Origin: FEN-299 sp963717945
Lineage (GTDB): Bacteria > Acidobacteriota > Vicinamibacteria > Vicinamibacterales > Fen-181
NCBI GenBank assembly: GCA_963717945.1
Contig: CAVQXT010000007.1
Coordinates: 1,302,001 to 1,366,000 of the forward strand
Reading direction: 5' to 3'
DNA: 64,000 bases
Shown here: one piece after another, positions 1 through 7,260 of the stretch
Layout of the letters: the number at the start of each line of letters is the position of its first letter
Numbering within the stretch: position 1 is the stretch's first letter
Made by a program: the position numbers and the translations under genes
Notes under the pieces: generated by a model
Database searches by the model: none
Seen by the model: the letters and a program-made list of their open reading frames with translations, nothing else
What the model was told of the DNA's origin: nothing

Positions 1-591
1 GGCTACGGCGAGCCCATCCAGCGGCTGTTCAAGTTCCGCGACGGCGAAAAGGTGGTCAGCGCCGTCAGCCTCGACCCGCGCGCGACGAAGGGGATCGCGG
101 CGGACTCGCCGGACGAGGCGCCGCCGACGCACGCGCTGGCGGTGAGCAGCGACGGCTACAGCCTGCGCTTCGGCCTCGAAGGGTTCGTCGAGGCGAGCAC
201 GCGCGCCGGCCGCCGCTACGCCAGGCCGGCCGCGGGGGCGGAGGTCGTGGGCGTCTCGGTCGTGCACGGCGATGAGACGGTGATCGCCGTCACCGAGCAG
301 GCGAGGGCGATGCTGTGCCCGGCCTCGGAGGTGAACTTCCTGTCCGGGCCGGGACGGGGCGTCATCCTGATCAAGATCACACCCGGAGAGGATCGCGTGC
401 TCGGGTTCCTCGCGTCAACGGGCGATCGGAACCTGCTCACCGTGGAGACCAGCCGCGGCGCCGAGCAGACAGTCAGCACGACCAAGTACGAGGTGACCGG
501 CCGCGGCGGGCGCGGGCGCGAGCTGCTCCAGCGCGGGCAGTTCACGCGAGTCGTGCAGCCGACGCCTGAAATCCCGCCACCGCTGCAGTAG
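1..591 (+). CDS. Type IIA DNA topoisomerase subunit A (GyrA/ParC-like), C-terminal part
   Basis: The reading frame is open from the first base, so the N-terminal breakage-reunion domain with the catalytic tyrosine lies outside the window. The 196 visible residues are the C-terminal DNA-wrapping beta-pinwheel. They show repeated blade units (DGYSLRF, DETVIAV, GRGVILIKI, RNLLTVE) and a GyrA-box-like TGRGGRG near the end, as in GyrA and ParC. The family cuts and passes duplex DNA together with subunit B. A complete B subunit lies 4.3 kb downstream on the same strand, so the two are probably partners now separated by a kinase, membrane proteins and a toxin-antitoxin pair. Gyrase and topoisomerase IV cannot be told apart from this fragment. 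Confidence 0.85.
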   Translation, partial: GYGEPIQRLFKFRDGEKVVSAVSLDPRATKGIAADSPDEAPPTHALAVSSDGYSLRFGLEGFVEASTRAGRRYARPAAGAEVVGVSVVHGDETVIAVTEQARAMLCPASEVNFLSGPGRGVILIKITPGEDRVLGFLASTGDRNLLTVETSRGAEQTVSTTKYEVTGRGGRGRELLQRGQFTRVVQPTPEIPPPLQ

Positions 592-610
592 GCCGACGAA
601 GAGGAAAGAG

Positions 611-1537
611 GTGCGCGTGAGCCCCGAATCCCGCTGGGACGTCGTCGGCGTCGGCGCGAATTCGGTGGACTTCGTGCACCTGGTCCCGGCGTTTCCGCGG
701 CCCGAGGGCTGGCACTCGAAGATGCGGGTGAGCCGGCACCTCGTGTCGTGCGGCGGCCAGACCGCAACGGCGATGGCCGCGTGCGCGCGGTTCGGCCTGC
801 GGGCCCTCTATGTCGGCGCCGTGGGCGACGACGACAACGGCCGGCGCGTGGCGGCGGAGCTGGCGCGTGGCGGGCTCGACGCGAGCGCCCTGGCGTCGAG
901 ACCCGGGCAGAACCAGTCGGCCGTCATCATCATCGACGAGCGGACCGGCGAGCGCGCCGTGCTCTGGGACCGCGGCGAGTCGGTGCGCCTGCGCGAGGGC
1001 GACGTGCCGCTCGTGGCGATCGCCACGGCGCGCCTCCTCCATGTTGACGACGTGGATCAGGATGTCGCGATCGCGGCCGCTCGGCACGCGAGGGGCCTTG
1101 GCATCCCGGTCACCAGCGACCTCGACCGGATGACCGAGCGGACCGAGGAGCTGGCGCTCGCCGTGACGTGCGCGATCTTCGCCGACGGCCTGCCCGAGCA
1201 GCTCACTGGCGAGCGCGACCACGAGCGCGCGCTCCGGCAGCTCAGGCGCCGGCACACCGGGTTGCTCGTGGTGACGCGCGGTCGCCACGGCGCCGTGGCG
1301 CTCGACGGCGACCGGTTCCTGGATTCGCCCGGGTTCGTCGTGAAGGCGGTGGACACCACCGGGTCGGGCGACGTCTTTCGCGCCGGGTTCATCTACGGGC
1401 TGCTGAACGGCTGGGCGGTCGAGCGGACGCTGCGGCTCGCCAACGCCGCGGCCGCGCTCGCGTGCACGCGCCTCGGGGCAATCGCCGGCATTCCCGCGCT
1501 CGACGAGGCGCTGACACTTGCCGGGCGGCGGGCCTGA
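611..1537 (+). CDS. PfkB/ribokinase-family carbohydrate kinase
   Basis: 308 residues, the usual size for the ribokinase fold. The N-terminus has the substrate-side glycine pair and GGQTATAMAACARFG helix of PfkB kinases. The C-terminus has the second signature, DTTGSGDVFRAGF, in which the catalytic Asp and the anion-hole GSGD (more often GAGD) are kept. The family phosphorylates sugars or nucleosides with ATP in the cytoplasm; the substrate cannot be read from the sequence. The start is GTG at 611, just after a strong GAGGAAAGAGG ribosome site; GTG at 617 is an alternative. It lies 19 nt after the topoisomerase A gene and may be cotranscribed with it. Confidence 0.88.
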   Translation: MRVSPESRWDVVGVGANSVDFVHLVPAFPRPEGWHSKMRVSRHLVSCGGQTATAMAACARFGLRALYVGAVGDDDNGRRVAAELARGGLDASALASRPGQNQSAVIIIDERTGERAVLWDRGESVRLREGDVPLVAIATARLLHVDDVDQDVAIAAARHARGLGIPVTSDLDRMTERTEELALAVTCAIFADGLPEQLTGERDHERALRQLRRRHTGLLVVTRGRHGAVALDGDRFLDSPGFVVKAVDTTGSGDVFRAGFIYGLLNGWAVERTLRLANAAAALACTRLGAIAGIPALDEALTLAGRRA

Positions 1538-1652
1538 CGTTCGACTGGCTCAGGTCACCCCGAGCAACGCCGAGGGGTGAAGGCCTGCGCTATCTGAAGA
1601 TCGGGCGGAGAACCACAGATAGCGCAGGGCTTCAGCCCTGCGCCGCGGGGCC
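1538..1652. repeat. Cluster of inverted repeats after the sugar kinase
   Basis: No gene is seen here. Three nested dyads follow the kinase stop: TCACCCC/GGGGTGA (1555-1580); a 13-bp perfect inverted repeat CCTGCGCTATCTG at 1584-1596 with its complement at 1616-1628; and a near-continuous palindrome with 10-bp arms GCGCAGGGCT (1622-1643). There is no T-tract, so a classic intrinsic terminator is not supported. They could still stop or protect the transcript ends of the convergent kinase and Fe-S genes. Confidence 0.6.
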
Positions 1653-1985
1653 GTGAGGCGTGAGGCGTAAGGCGAGAGGCGCGTGCAGAAAACAGGGCCG
1701 GGGCTCGTCAATCGGCTCGATGACGGGACCGCGGGGGGGACGGGTTGGCGCCGGCGGGTCCTGTCGCCAGGATCCCCCAGCGTCCTCGCACACACAGCGC
1801 TTGTCACGGGCGTCGCGCTCGGCGCGCCGGGGGGCCCCCGCCTGGCGCCACCCGCCCGTCGGGAGATCTCCGGCCGGCCACCGTCGAGTCGCCAACCCGC
1901 GTAGGCCGCGGCCGTCATGTTCATGGGCCAGGATGCGCTCCGGCTCATGACGCAGTAATGCGTAAGGCGTAAGCCGTAAGTCGCG
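1653..1985. repeat. Heptamer-flanked structured repeat, copy A (divergent centre)
   Basis: The element begins with degenerate heptamers (GTGAGGC, GTGAGGC, GTAAGGC, GAGAGGC; 1653-1680) and ends with GTAATGC, GTAAGGC, GTAAGCC, GTAAGTC (1955-1982). Just inside lie a left end resembling CAGAAAACAGGGCCGGGGC and a right end resembling CATGGGCCAGG followed by CCGGCTCATGACGCAG. The same ends occur near 35.4-35.7 kb and 49.5-49.7 kb, but the middle here (about 1725-1905) is different. No convincing ORF is present. Confidence 0.6.
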
Positions 1986-1993
1986 AACCCTCG

Positions 1994-3022
1994 TCAGAAT
2001 CCCGGATGGGTCAGCGAGTCGGTCTTCGGCACCAGCCGGCGGTAGACGTCGTCGGGCAGGGAAGTGTGCCAGTGGCCGGTCAGGTGCGCGAAGGCCACCA
2101 GGCCGAGAAAGACCAGCGCGATCCCGGCCGCCATCGCCTCGACGGGGATCCGGCGCTTGCCGGTGACCGCCAGGTCGAGCGCGCCTTGAACCGGGCACGC
2201 GGCGACGCATTCCATGCAGCCGGTGCATTCCGGCGACTTCACCGAGAGCAGACGATCGACGGGCAGCGCCGACGGGCACGCCTTCGCGCACTTCGCGCAG
2301 TCGATGCACGCGTCCGGGTCGCGCCGGATGCGTACCGGGCTCAGTGACGACACCAGGCCCAGCATCGCGCCGTAAGGACAGAGGAAGCGGCACCACGCGT
2401 TCTTCACCAGCACCGAGAGGACGACCAGGAGGAGCAGGACCGAGGCGCCGACGATGGTCAGCTCGCGGAAGAAGGCGAGCATCTTGACGTCGGCCACCAG
2501 GCCGTATGGACTCGTGAGGAACTCCCGGAGCGCGGCCGCGGACATGCCGGCGATCACCCAGACAAACAGGCCGAGCAGCCCGTACTTCAGCGAGCGCAGG
2601 GGAATGTCCAGCCAGCGCGGCGGTTCGAGGTTCCGCTTGAACAGCGCCCGGCCGCCCTGCCAGAGCCACTCCGAAAGCGTCCCGATCGGGCAGAGCCAGC
2701 TGCAGAACGACTTGCGGAAGACGAACGAGATCGTCAGGAACGCCAGCAGCAGGAACAGCCCGGCCGGGTGGATGGACGGAACGCTTCCGGTCACCAGGAG
2801 GTACTTCAGGTTCATCAGGCCGGCGATGGGCAGCCAGCCTTCGACGCCCGGCGGGCGCGGGACGCGCACGCCCCGTTCGCCGGTCTCCCAGTAGCGGACG
2901 AACAAGTAGAACTGCGCGCCGATCCACAGATTCAACAGCAGGAACCCTGCCTGGAACGCGTGGCGCAGCAGCTGCGACCGGTCGCCGCGTCGGCGAATGA
3001 ACGGCTTGCGGGAGGAGGGCAT
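1994..3022 (-). CDS. NapH/CcoG-like membrane 4Fe-4S ferredoxin protein
   Basis: 342 residues with about five hydrophobic membrane segments. Two membrane-adjacent cysteine motifs, CSWLCPIG (about residue 107) and CRFLCPYG (about 208), are typical of the NapH/NosR/CcoG group. They are followed by two cytoplasmic 4Fe-4S ferredoxin motifs, CIDCAKCAKACP and CTGCMECVAACP. Such proteins pass electrons from quinol or ferredoxin to periplasmic reductases or help assemble metal centres. No partner enzyme is nearby, so the pathway is unknown. The start follows an arginine-rich N-terminus typical of an inner-membrane protein. It is divergent from the DUF2914 gene, with 70 bp between the starts. Confidence 0.85.
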   Translation of the reverse strand: MPSSRKPFIRRRGDRSQLLRHAFQAGFLLLNLWIGAQFYLFVRYWETGERGVRVPRPPGVEGWLPIAGLMNLKYLLVTGSVPSIHPAGLFLLLAFLTISFVFRKSFCSWLCPIGTLSEWLWQGGRALFKRNLEPPRWLDIPLRSLKYGLLGLFVWVIAGMSAAALREFLTSPYGLVADVKMLAFFRELTIVGASVLLLLVVLSVLVKNAWCRFLCPYGAMLGLVSSLSPVRIRRDPDACIDCAKCAKACPSALPVDRLLSVKSPECTGCMECVAACPVQGALDLAVTGKRRIPVEAMAAGIALVFLGLVAFAHLTGHWHTSLPDDVYRRLVPKTDSLTHPGF

Positions 3023-3075
3023 TCTTGGCGCGAACCTCGTTCACCTGACGATAGCCGCCGGGCGGCCCCGCGGAT

Positions 3076-3081
3076 TATGAT
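3076..3081 (+). promoter_or_regulatory. Candidate -10 box (TATGAT) for the DUF2914 gene
   Basis: TATGAT ends 11 nt before the GTG at 3093, and no Shine-Dalgarno lies between. This fits the short-leader or leaderless pattern seen at several other genes in the window. Confidence 0.45.
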
Positions 3082-3092
3082 CTGGGTCACCT

Positions 3093-4118
3093 GTGCTGCG
3101 ACCACCCCGTTTCGTTTCGACGGCGATCGCCTTCGTTCACGGCCACGAACTGCTGCTGTGGTGTCTCCACAGCCTCTGGGCGCTGGCGTTGGGCATCGTC
3201 GTGATGTGGGCGGGCGCCCGCAACTACGCGTTGATCCGTTACACCATTCTGTACATCGCGTTCCTCTGGGTGGCGAGCCTATTCGTGCCTGACCTGGTCG
3301 ATCCGCCCGGCCGCCCGACGAGGTGGCGAGGCCGGCTGCGCCTGGTCATCAACTATTTCAGCAAGAACTTCTACCAGCAGCTCCTGTTCTTCCTGTTGCC
3401 GATCTACTACGCCAGCGCGACGGGCTGGTCGCTCAACCTGTTGTTCGTGGCGTTCCTGGCCGCCTCGGCGCTGATCTCCACATTCGACGTCGTGTACGAC
3501 CGGCACCTCTCGGTCCGGCGCGGCTTGACGGCGGTCTTCTTCGCCTTCAACCTGTTCGCCTGTATCAACGTGATGCTGCCGCTGCTCTGGAGCATCAGCA
3601 ACCGCGTCGCGCTGATCGTGAGCGCGGCCCTCGCCGTCCTCGCGTTTGCGACCATCCGGTACAGGTTCGGCGACCTGGCTCGGTTCCAGTTGCGGTTGCA
3701 CGTCGGCCTGGTGGCCGTCGGCCTCGTCCTGCTCGTGGCCCTTGGCCGGCCGCTCATCCCGCCGGCGCCGCTCCGCCTGGTCGCCACCGAATTCGGCGCG
3801 GGGATCAACCGGCGGACGATCGAGGTGGTCCAGCGCCTGGAGACGCTGAAACGCGGCTGGTCGGGCCGCGTTTACGCAGTCACGTCAATCTACGCGCCGC
3901 TGGGCCTGGCCGACCGCATCGGCCACCGCTGGTACCAGGACGGACATCTCGTGTGGACCTCGCCCTTCTACCCGGTCCAGGGCGGCCGCAAGGAAGGGTT
4001 CCGCCTGTGGACCAGCGCTCCGGCGAAGGACGTAAAGCCCGGCACGTCGATTCGCGTCGAGGTGTGGACGGAAGCCGGACAGCTGGTCGGCAGGGCGGAG
4101 ATCGCGGGGCAGAACTGA
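3093..4118 (+). CDS. Multi-spanning membrane protein with C-terminal DUF2914-like domain
   Basis: 341 residues. About the first 240 form seven or so hydrophobic segments with few charges, resembling the DUF5924-type membrane region. The last 100 residues are soluble and contain a block (DRIGHRWYQDGHLV ... GFRLWTS ... IRVEVWTEAGQLVG) matching the beta-sheet DUF2914 domain, which often sits on membrane proteins. The function of the family is unknown, and exposure of the C-terminal domain at the periplasmic side is only likely. The GTG at 3093 is chosen because the membrane segment starts soon after and a -10 box lies just upstream. Confidence 0.75.
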   Translation: MLRPPRFVSTAIAFVHGHELLLWCLHSLWALALGIVVMWAGARNYALIRYTILYIAFLWVASLFVPDLVDPPGRPTRWRGRLRLVINYFSKNFYQQLLFFLLPIYYASATGWSLNLLFVAFLAASALISTFDVVYDRHLSVRRGLTAVFFAFNLFACINVMLPLLWSISNRVALIVSAALAVLAFATIRYRFGDLARFQLRLHVGLVAVGLVLLVALGRPLIPPAPLRLVATEFGAGINRRTIEVVQRLETLKRGWSGRVYAVTSIYAPLGLADRIGHRWYQDGHLVWTSPFYPVQGGRKEGFRLWTSAPAKDVKPGTSIRVEVWTEAGQLVGRAEIAGQN

Positions 4119-4123
4119 CAGAA

Positions 4124-4160
4124 GGCTCAGGGCTCAGGCTCAAGGCTCAGGGCTCAAGCC
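4124..4160. repeat. Heptamer array (GGCTCAR)n
   Basis: Units GGCTCAG, GGCTCA, GGCTCAA, GGCTCAG and GGCTCAA follow one another directly after the DUF2914 stop. One unit is a base short. The same words recur at 43666-43731. Confidence 0.7.
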
Positions 4161-4185
4161 ACCGCAGGACCTGATGACCGAGCTA

Positions 4186-4216
4186 TTGACATCTGATGCG
4201 ATCTACGATAGCATCA
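4186..4216 (+). promoter_or_regulatory. Promoter with overlapping palindromic operator for vapBC
   Basis: TTGACA (4186-4191) and TAGCAT (4209-4214) are separated by exactly 17 nt, a near-consensus sigma-70 promoter. The inverted repeat TGATGC (4194-4199) / GCATCA (4211-4216) covers the spacer and the -10 box. That is where a ribbon-helix-helix antitoxin would bind for autorepression. The ATG follows 9 nt after the -10 box, so the transcript is probably leaderless or nearly so. Confidence 0.7.
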
Positions 4217-4223
4217 CGATGCC

Positions 4224-4490
4224 ATGCGGACGACTGTCGATATCGACGCGCCGGTGCTGAAAGAGGTGAAGCGCCTGACGCGGCGAGAGGGGAAGTCCCT
4301 CGGGCGCGTCGTGTCGGAGCTTCTGGCCGAGTCGCTCGGCCGGCGTCGGGCCCGGGCGCCGTCCGTGCCGCCCTTCGCCTGGACCGCTCGTCGGATGGAC
4401 GCCCGCGTCGACCTCGCCGACAAGGACGCCGTGCAGGCGGCTCTCGACGCATCCGACGGGGCCGGGCAGCCCGAGGGCGGGGCGTCGTGA
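4224..4490 (+). CDS. Ribbon-helix-helix antitoxin, VapB-like
   Basis: 88 residues. The N-terminus MRTTVDIDAPVLKEVKRL followed by GKSLGRVVSELLAESL is the beta-strand, helix, helix layout of RHH DNA-binding antitoxins. The C-terminal half, rich in Pro, Arg and Asp, would be the flexible toxin-binding tail. The stop overlaps the start of the PIN-domain gene (GTGA), the usual coupling of antitoxin before toxin. A consensus promoter with a palindromic operator lies directly upstream, which fits autoregulation. The role is inferred from fold and context. Confidence 0.82.
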   Translation: MRTTVDIDAPVLKEVKRLTRREGKSLGRVVSELLAESLGRRRARAPSVPPFAWTARRMDARVDLADKDAVQAALDASDGAGQPEGGAS

Positions 4491-4936
4491 GCTTCGCCCT
4501 CGACGTCAACGTCCTGCTGTACGCGTCCGACGTGTCGAGCCCTCAGAGCGGCAGGGCCGTGGAGTTCCTGGAGGCTTGCGCCGCCGGCCCTGAAGTGGTC
4601 TGCGTGGCCTGGCCGACGGTGATGAGTTACCTTCGGCTCGCCACGCACCCGTCGATCTTCTCGCGCCCATTGTCGCCCGAGGAAGCGATGGGCAACGTCG
4701 AGGCGCTGCTGCGGCTGCCTCACGTCCGCACCCTGGGCGAGGAAGACGGTTTCTGGGCCGTCTACCGGGAGGTGGCCGGCTCGACGCCGACCCGGGGCAA
4801 CCTGGTGCCCGGTGCGCACCTCGCCGCGCTCTTGCGCCAGCACGGCGTGACGACGCTTTACACCAACGACAAGGACTTCAGGAAATTCGATTTCCTGAAG
4901 GTCCGGAACCCGTTCGAATCCGCGCCGGGGCATTGA
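4487..4936 (+). CDS. PIN-domain ribonuclease toxin, VapC-like
   Basis: 149 residues, typical VapC size. PIN-domain features are the first-strand Asp in ALDVNVLLYA (Asp6) and the last acidic motif TNDKDF near residue 125, which would hold the catalytic metal. Family members cleave structured RNA such as tRNA when released from the antitoxin. The GTG start at 4487 overlaps the antitoxin stop. The gene ends 17 nt before the topoisomerase B start, so read-through from the toxin promoter into that essential gene is possible. Confidence 0.85.
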   Translation: MSFALDVNVLLYASDVSSPQSGRAVEFLEACAAGPEVVCVAWPTVMSYLRLATHPSIFSRPLSPEEAMGNVEALLRLPHVRTLGEEDGFWAVYREVAGSTPTRGNLVPGAHLAALLRQHGVTTLYTNDKDFRKFDFLKVRNPFESAPGH

Positions 4937-4953
4937 CCTGGCGCTCGTGCACG

Positions 4954-6870
4954 ATGACAACTTCCTACACCGCAAAAGACATCACCGTTCTCGAGGGCCT
5001 CGACCCGGTCCGCAAACGGCCGGGCATGTACATCGGAGGTGTCGGCTCGGCGGGCCTCCACCACCTGGTCTGGGAGATCGTGGACAACGCGATCGACGAG
5101 GCGATGAACGGTTACGCGTCGTCGATCACCCTCGTCCTCCACGCCGACGGCTCTTCGATTACGGTGACCGACGACGGGCGCGGCATCCCGGTGGACAAGC
5201 ACCCGCAGACCAAGAAGAGCGCCCTCGAGGTGATCTTCACGATGCTGCACGCGGGCGGCAAGTTCGGCCAGGGCAGCTACAAGACGGCCGGCGGGCTTCA
5301 CGGTGTCGGCGCGAGCGTCGTCAACGCGCTCTCGAAGGAGCTGGTCGCGACCGTCAAGCGCGACGGCGCGCAGTGGGAGCAGCGGTTCAAGCAGGGGAAG
5401 CCGGTCGGGCCCCTCAAGCGGCTCGGCGCCGCGCGCGGGACGGGCACGACGGTCTACTTCCATCCCGATCCGACAATCTTCCCGAAGATCGAGTTCGAGC
5501 CGGCGGTCATCCGCGAGCGGCTCGAGGTCGCCAGCTACCTGCACAAGGGGCTGACCATCGTGTTCGACGACCAGTCGAACGGCAAGAAGGAGACGTTCGA
5601 GCACGCCGAGGGACTGGTGGACTTCGAGAGGAAGCTCATCGCCGAGCGCGGCCTGAGGCCGGTGCACGAGGCGCCGTTCACGCTGTTCAAGGAGAACGGA
5701 CTGCGGGCGGAGCTGATCCTGCAGTGGACCGAGGCCACCGACGAGCTGGTGAGGAGCTACGTGAACGGCATCCCGACCGGGTCGGGCGGGACGCACGAGA
5801 GCGGGCTGCGGGCCGGCATCGGCAAGGCGGTCCGCAACTACATCGAGACGCACACCCTGTCGCCCAAGGGCGTGACGATCAGCGCCGAGGACATCCGCGA
5901 GGGGCTCGTCGGGCTGCTGAGCGTCTTCATCGAGGAGCCGCAGTTCCAGGGGCAGACCAAGGATCGGCTCAACAACCCCGAGGTGCTCTCGGTCATCGAC
6001 TCGATGATCCGGCCGGCGCTCGAGCTGTGGCTCAACGAGAACCGCAGCGTGGCCGAGTCGATCGTGGGGCGCATCGTCCTGGCCGCGAGGGCCCGCGAGG
6101 CCAGCCGCGCCGCGCAGCAGGAAGTGTCGCGCAAGAGCGCCACGTCGAACCGCCTGACGCTGCCGGGCAAGCTGAGCGACTGCACGTCGCACTCGCGTCC
6201 CGACAGCGAGATCTTCATCGTCGAGGGGGATTCGGCGGGCGGCTCGGCCAAGCAGGGGCGCGACCGGGCGCGCCAGGCGATCCTCCCGCTCCGCGGCAAG
6301 GTGCTCAACGCCGAGAGCGCGTCGCTCGCCAAGGTGCTCGAGAACAAGGAGCTGTCGGACCTGGTGACGGCGCTCGGCTGCGGCCTCGGCAAGAACTTCG
6401 ACCTCTCGCGCCTCCGCTACGGCAAGGTGATCATCCTGGCCGACGCGGATTCCGACGGCAACCACATCGCGACGCTGCTGCTCACCTTCATCTACCGCCA
6501 CATGCCGCAGCTGATGGCTCGCGGCCACGTGTTCCTCGCGCAGCCGCCGCTCTACCGCATCGACATCGGCAAGCAGACGCACTGGGCGCTCGACGACGCC
6601 CAGAGGGACGCGATCCTGTCCAAGAGCGGCGCGCCGGGCCCCGGGCGACCGACACCCGAGATCACCCGGTTCAAGGGGCTCGGCGAGATGATGCCGAAGG
6701 TGCTCTGGGAGACGACGATGAACCCCAAGACGCGGCGCCTGCTCCGCGTCGAGATCGTGGACCAGCTGGTGACCGACCGCATCATCAACGAGCTGATGGG
6801 CCGCGACGCGTCCGCGCGGTTCCGGTTCATCATGGACCGGGCCGAGGAAGCGGAGGAGCTTGACGTCTAG
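4954..6870 (+). CDS. Type IIA DNA topoisomerase subunit B (GyrB/ParE)
   Basis: 638 residues, full length for a GyrB/ParE without the enterobacterial insertion. The GHKL ATPase domain has EIVDNAIDEA, DDGRGIP and GGLHGVGASVVNALS. The transducer segment carries QTKDRLNNPE with the catalytic lysine. The TOPRIM domain carries EGDSAGGSAKQGRDR and DADSDGNH; this last motif is usually DADVDG, and the metal-binding aspartates are kept. The C-terminal RFKGLGEMMP closes the protein. It supplies ATP-driven strand passage to the A subunit. ATG 4954 is chosen over an upstream TTG because homologs begin just before the GLDPVRKRPGMYIG motif. Confidence 0.93.
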   Translation: MTTSYTAKDITVLEGLDPVRKRPGMYIGGVGSAGLHHLVWEIVDNAIDEAMNGYASSITLVLHADGSSITVTDDGRGIPVDKHPQTKKSALEVIFTMLHAGGKFGQGSYKTAGGLHGVGASVVNALSKELVATVKRDGAQWEQRFKQGKPVGPLKRLGAARGTGTTVYFHPDPTIFPKIEFEPAVIRERLEVASYLHKGLTIVFDDQSNGKKETFEHAEGLVDFERKLIAERGLRPVHEAPFTLFKENGLRAELILQWTEATDELVRSYVNGIPTGSGGTHESGLRAGIGKAVRNYIETHTLSPKGVTISAEDIREGLVGLLSVFIEEPQFQGQTKDRLNNPEVLSVIDSMIRPALELWLNENRSVAESIVGRIVLAARAREASRAAQQEVSRKSATSNRLTLPGKLSDCTSHSRPDSEIFIVEGDSAGGSAKQGRDRARQAILPLRGKVLNAESASLAKVLENKELSDLVTALGCGLGKNFDLSRLRYGKVIILADADSDGNHIATLLLTFIYRHMPQLMARGHVFLAQPPLYRIDIGKQTHWALDDAQRDAILSKSGAPGPGRPTPEITRFKGLGEMMPKVLWETTMNPKTRRLLRVEIVDQLVTDRIINELMGRDASARFRFIMDRAEEAEELDV

Positions 6871-7260
6871 GTCAATCGGAACTGCCTGCCTCGCCGAAGC
6901 CGCGCCAGCGGCGAAGGCGGGACGATGAAGAATCTGGGCCGGCGCAAACCGGTCGCGCCGTCGTTTCCCGATTGGTCGCGTCTTATCCGATGAGGGCGCT
7001 GCACCACCCCCAGTGCACCGGGTTCCGGGGCGCCCGTCTCGCCAATCTAGTGATTGGTGGAACAAGCCGCGGCGCCGGCCAAGTCCCAGCGTCACAAGTA
7101 CCTGGTGGAGTCTGGCTACGATTCTCGGGACACGGGTTCGAATCCCCAACGGGATTCGATACCTTCGGAATCCCGCTTTCGCGCCTGTTTTGGGCGGCGT
7201 GAACGCCGTGCTGAAGACCGTGGCACCCGTCGATTCTCGCCTCGGCCTGCGGGACGCCGA
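6871..7260. other. Intergenic region between convergent genes; repeat copy and hairpins
   Basis: No gene is convincing here. At 6886-6934 lies one copy of a GC-rich repeat found twice, inverted, at 10568-10681. Near 7153-7180 an 8-bp stem CGGGATTC/GAATCCCG with a 10-nt loop could mark the transcript end between topoisomerase B and the oppositely oriented permease. GGGTTCGAATCCC near 7135 resembles a tRNA T-arm, but no acceptor, D-arm or anticodon arm fits around it. Confidence 0.5.

Noticed and set aside
1550..1948. Rho-independent terminators at the GC-rich hairpins
   Set aside because: No T-tract follows any of the stems here or at the REP-like sites.
4858..7149. 763-codon frame opposite topoisomerase B
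   Set aside because: It is a long stop-free shadow of a high-GC gene, Arg/Leu/His-rich and without domains. The same applies to frames opposite metH, the M14 genes and the S9-M1 gene.
7125..7150. tRNA or tmRNA, from the T-arm-like GGGTTCGAATCCC
   Set aside because: The T stem has only three pairs, and no acceptor, D-arm or anticodon arm can be drawn around it; no tag-peptide reading frame for a tmRNA lies upstream.
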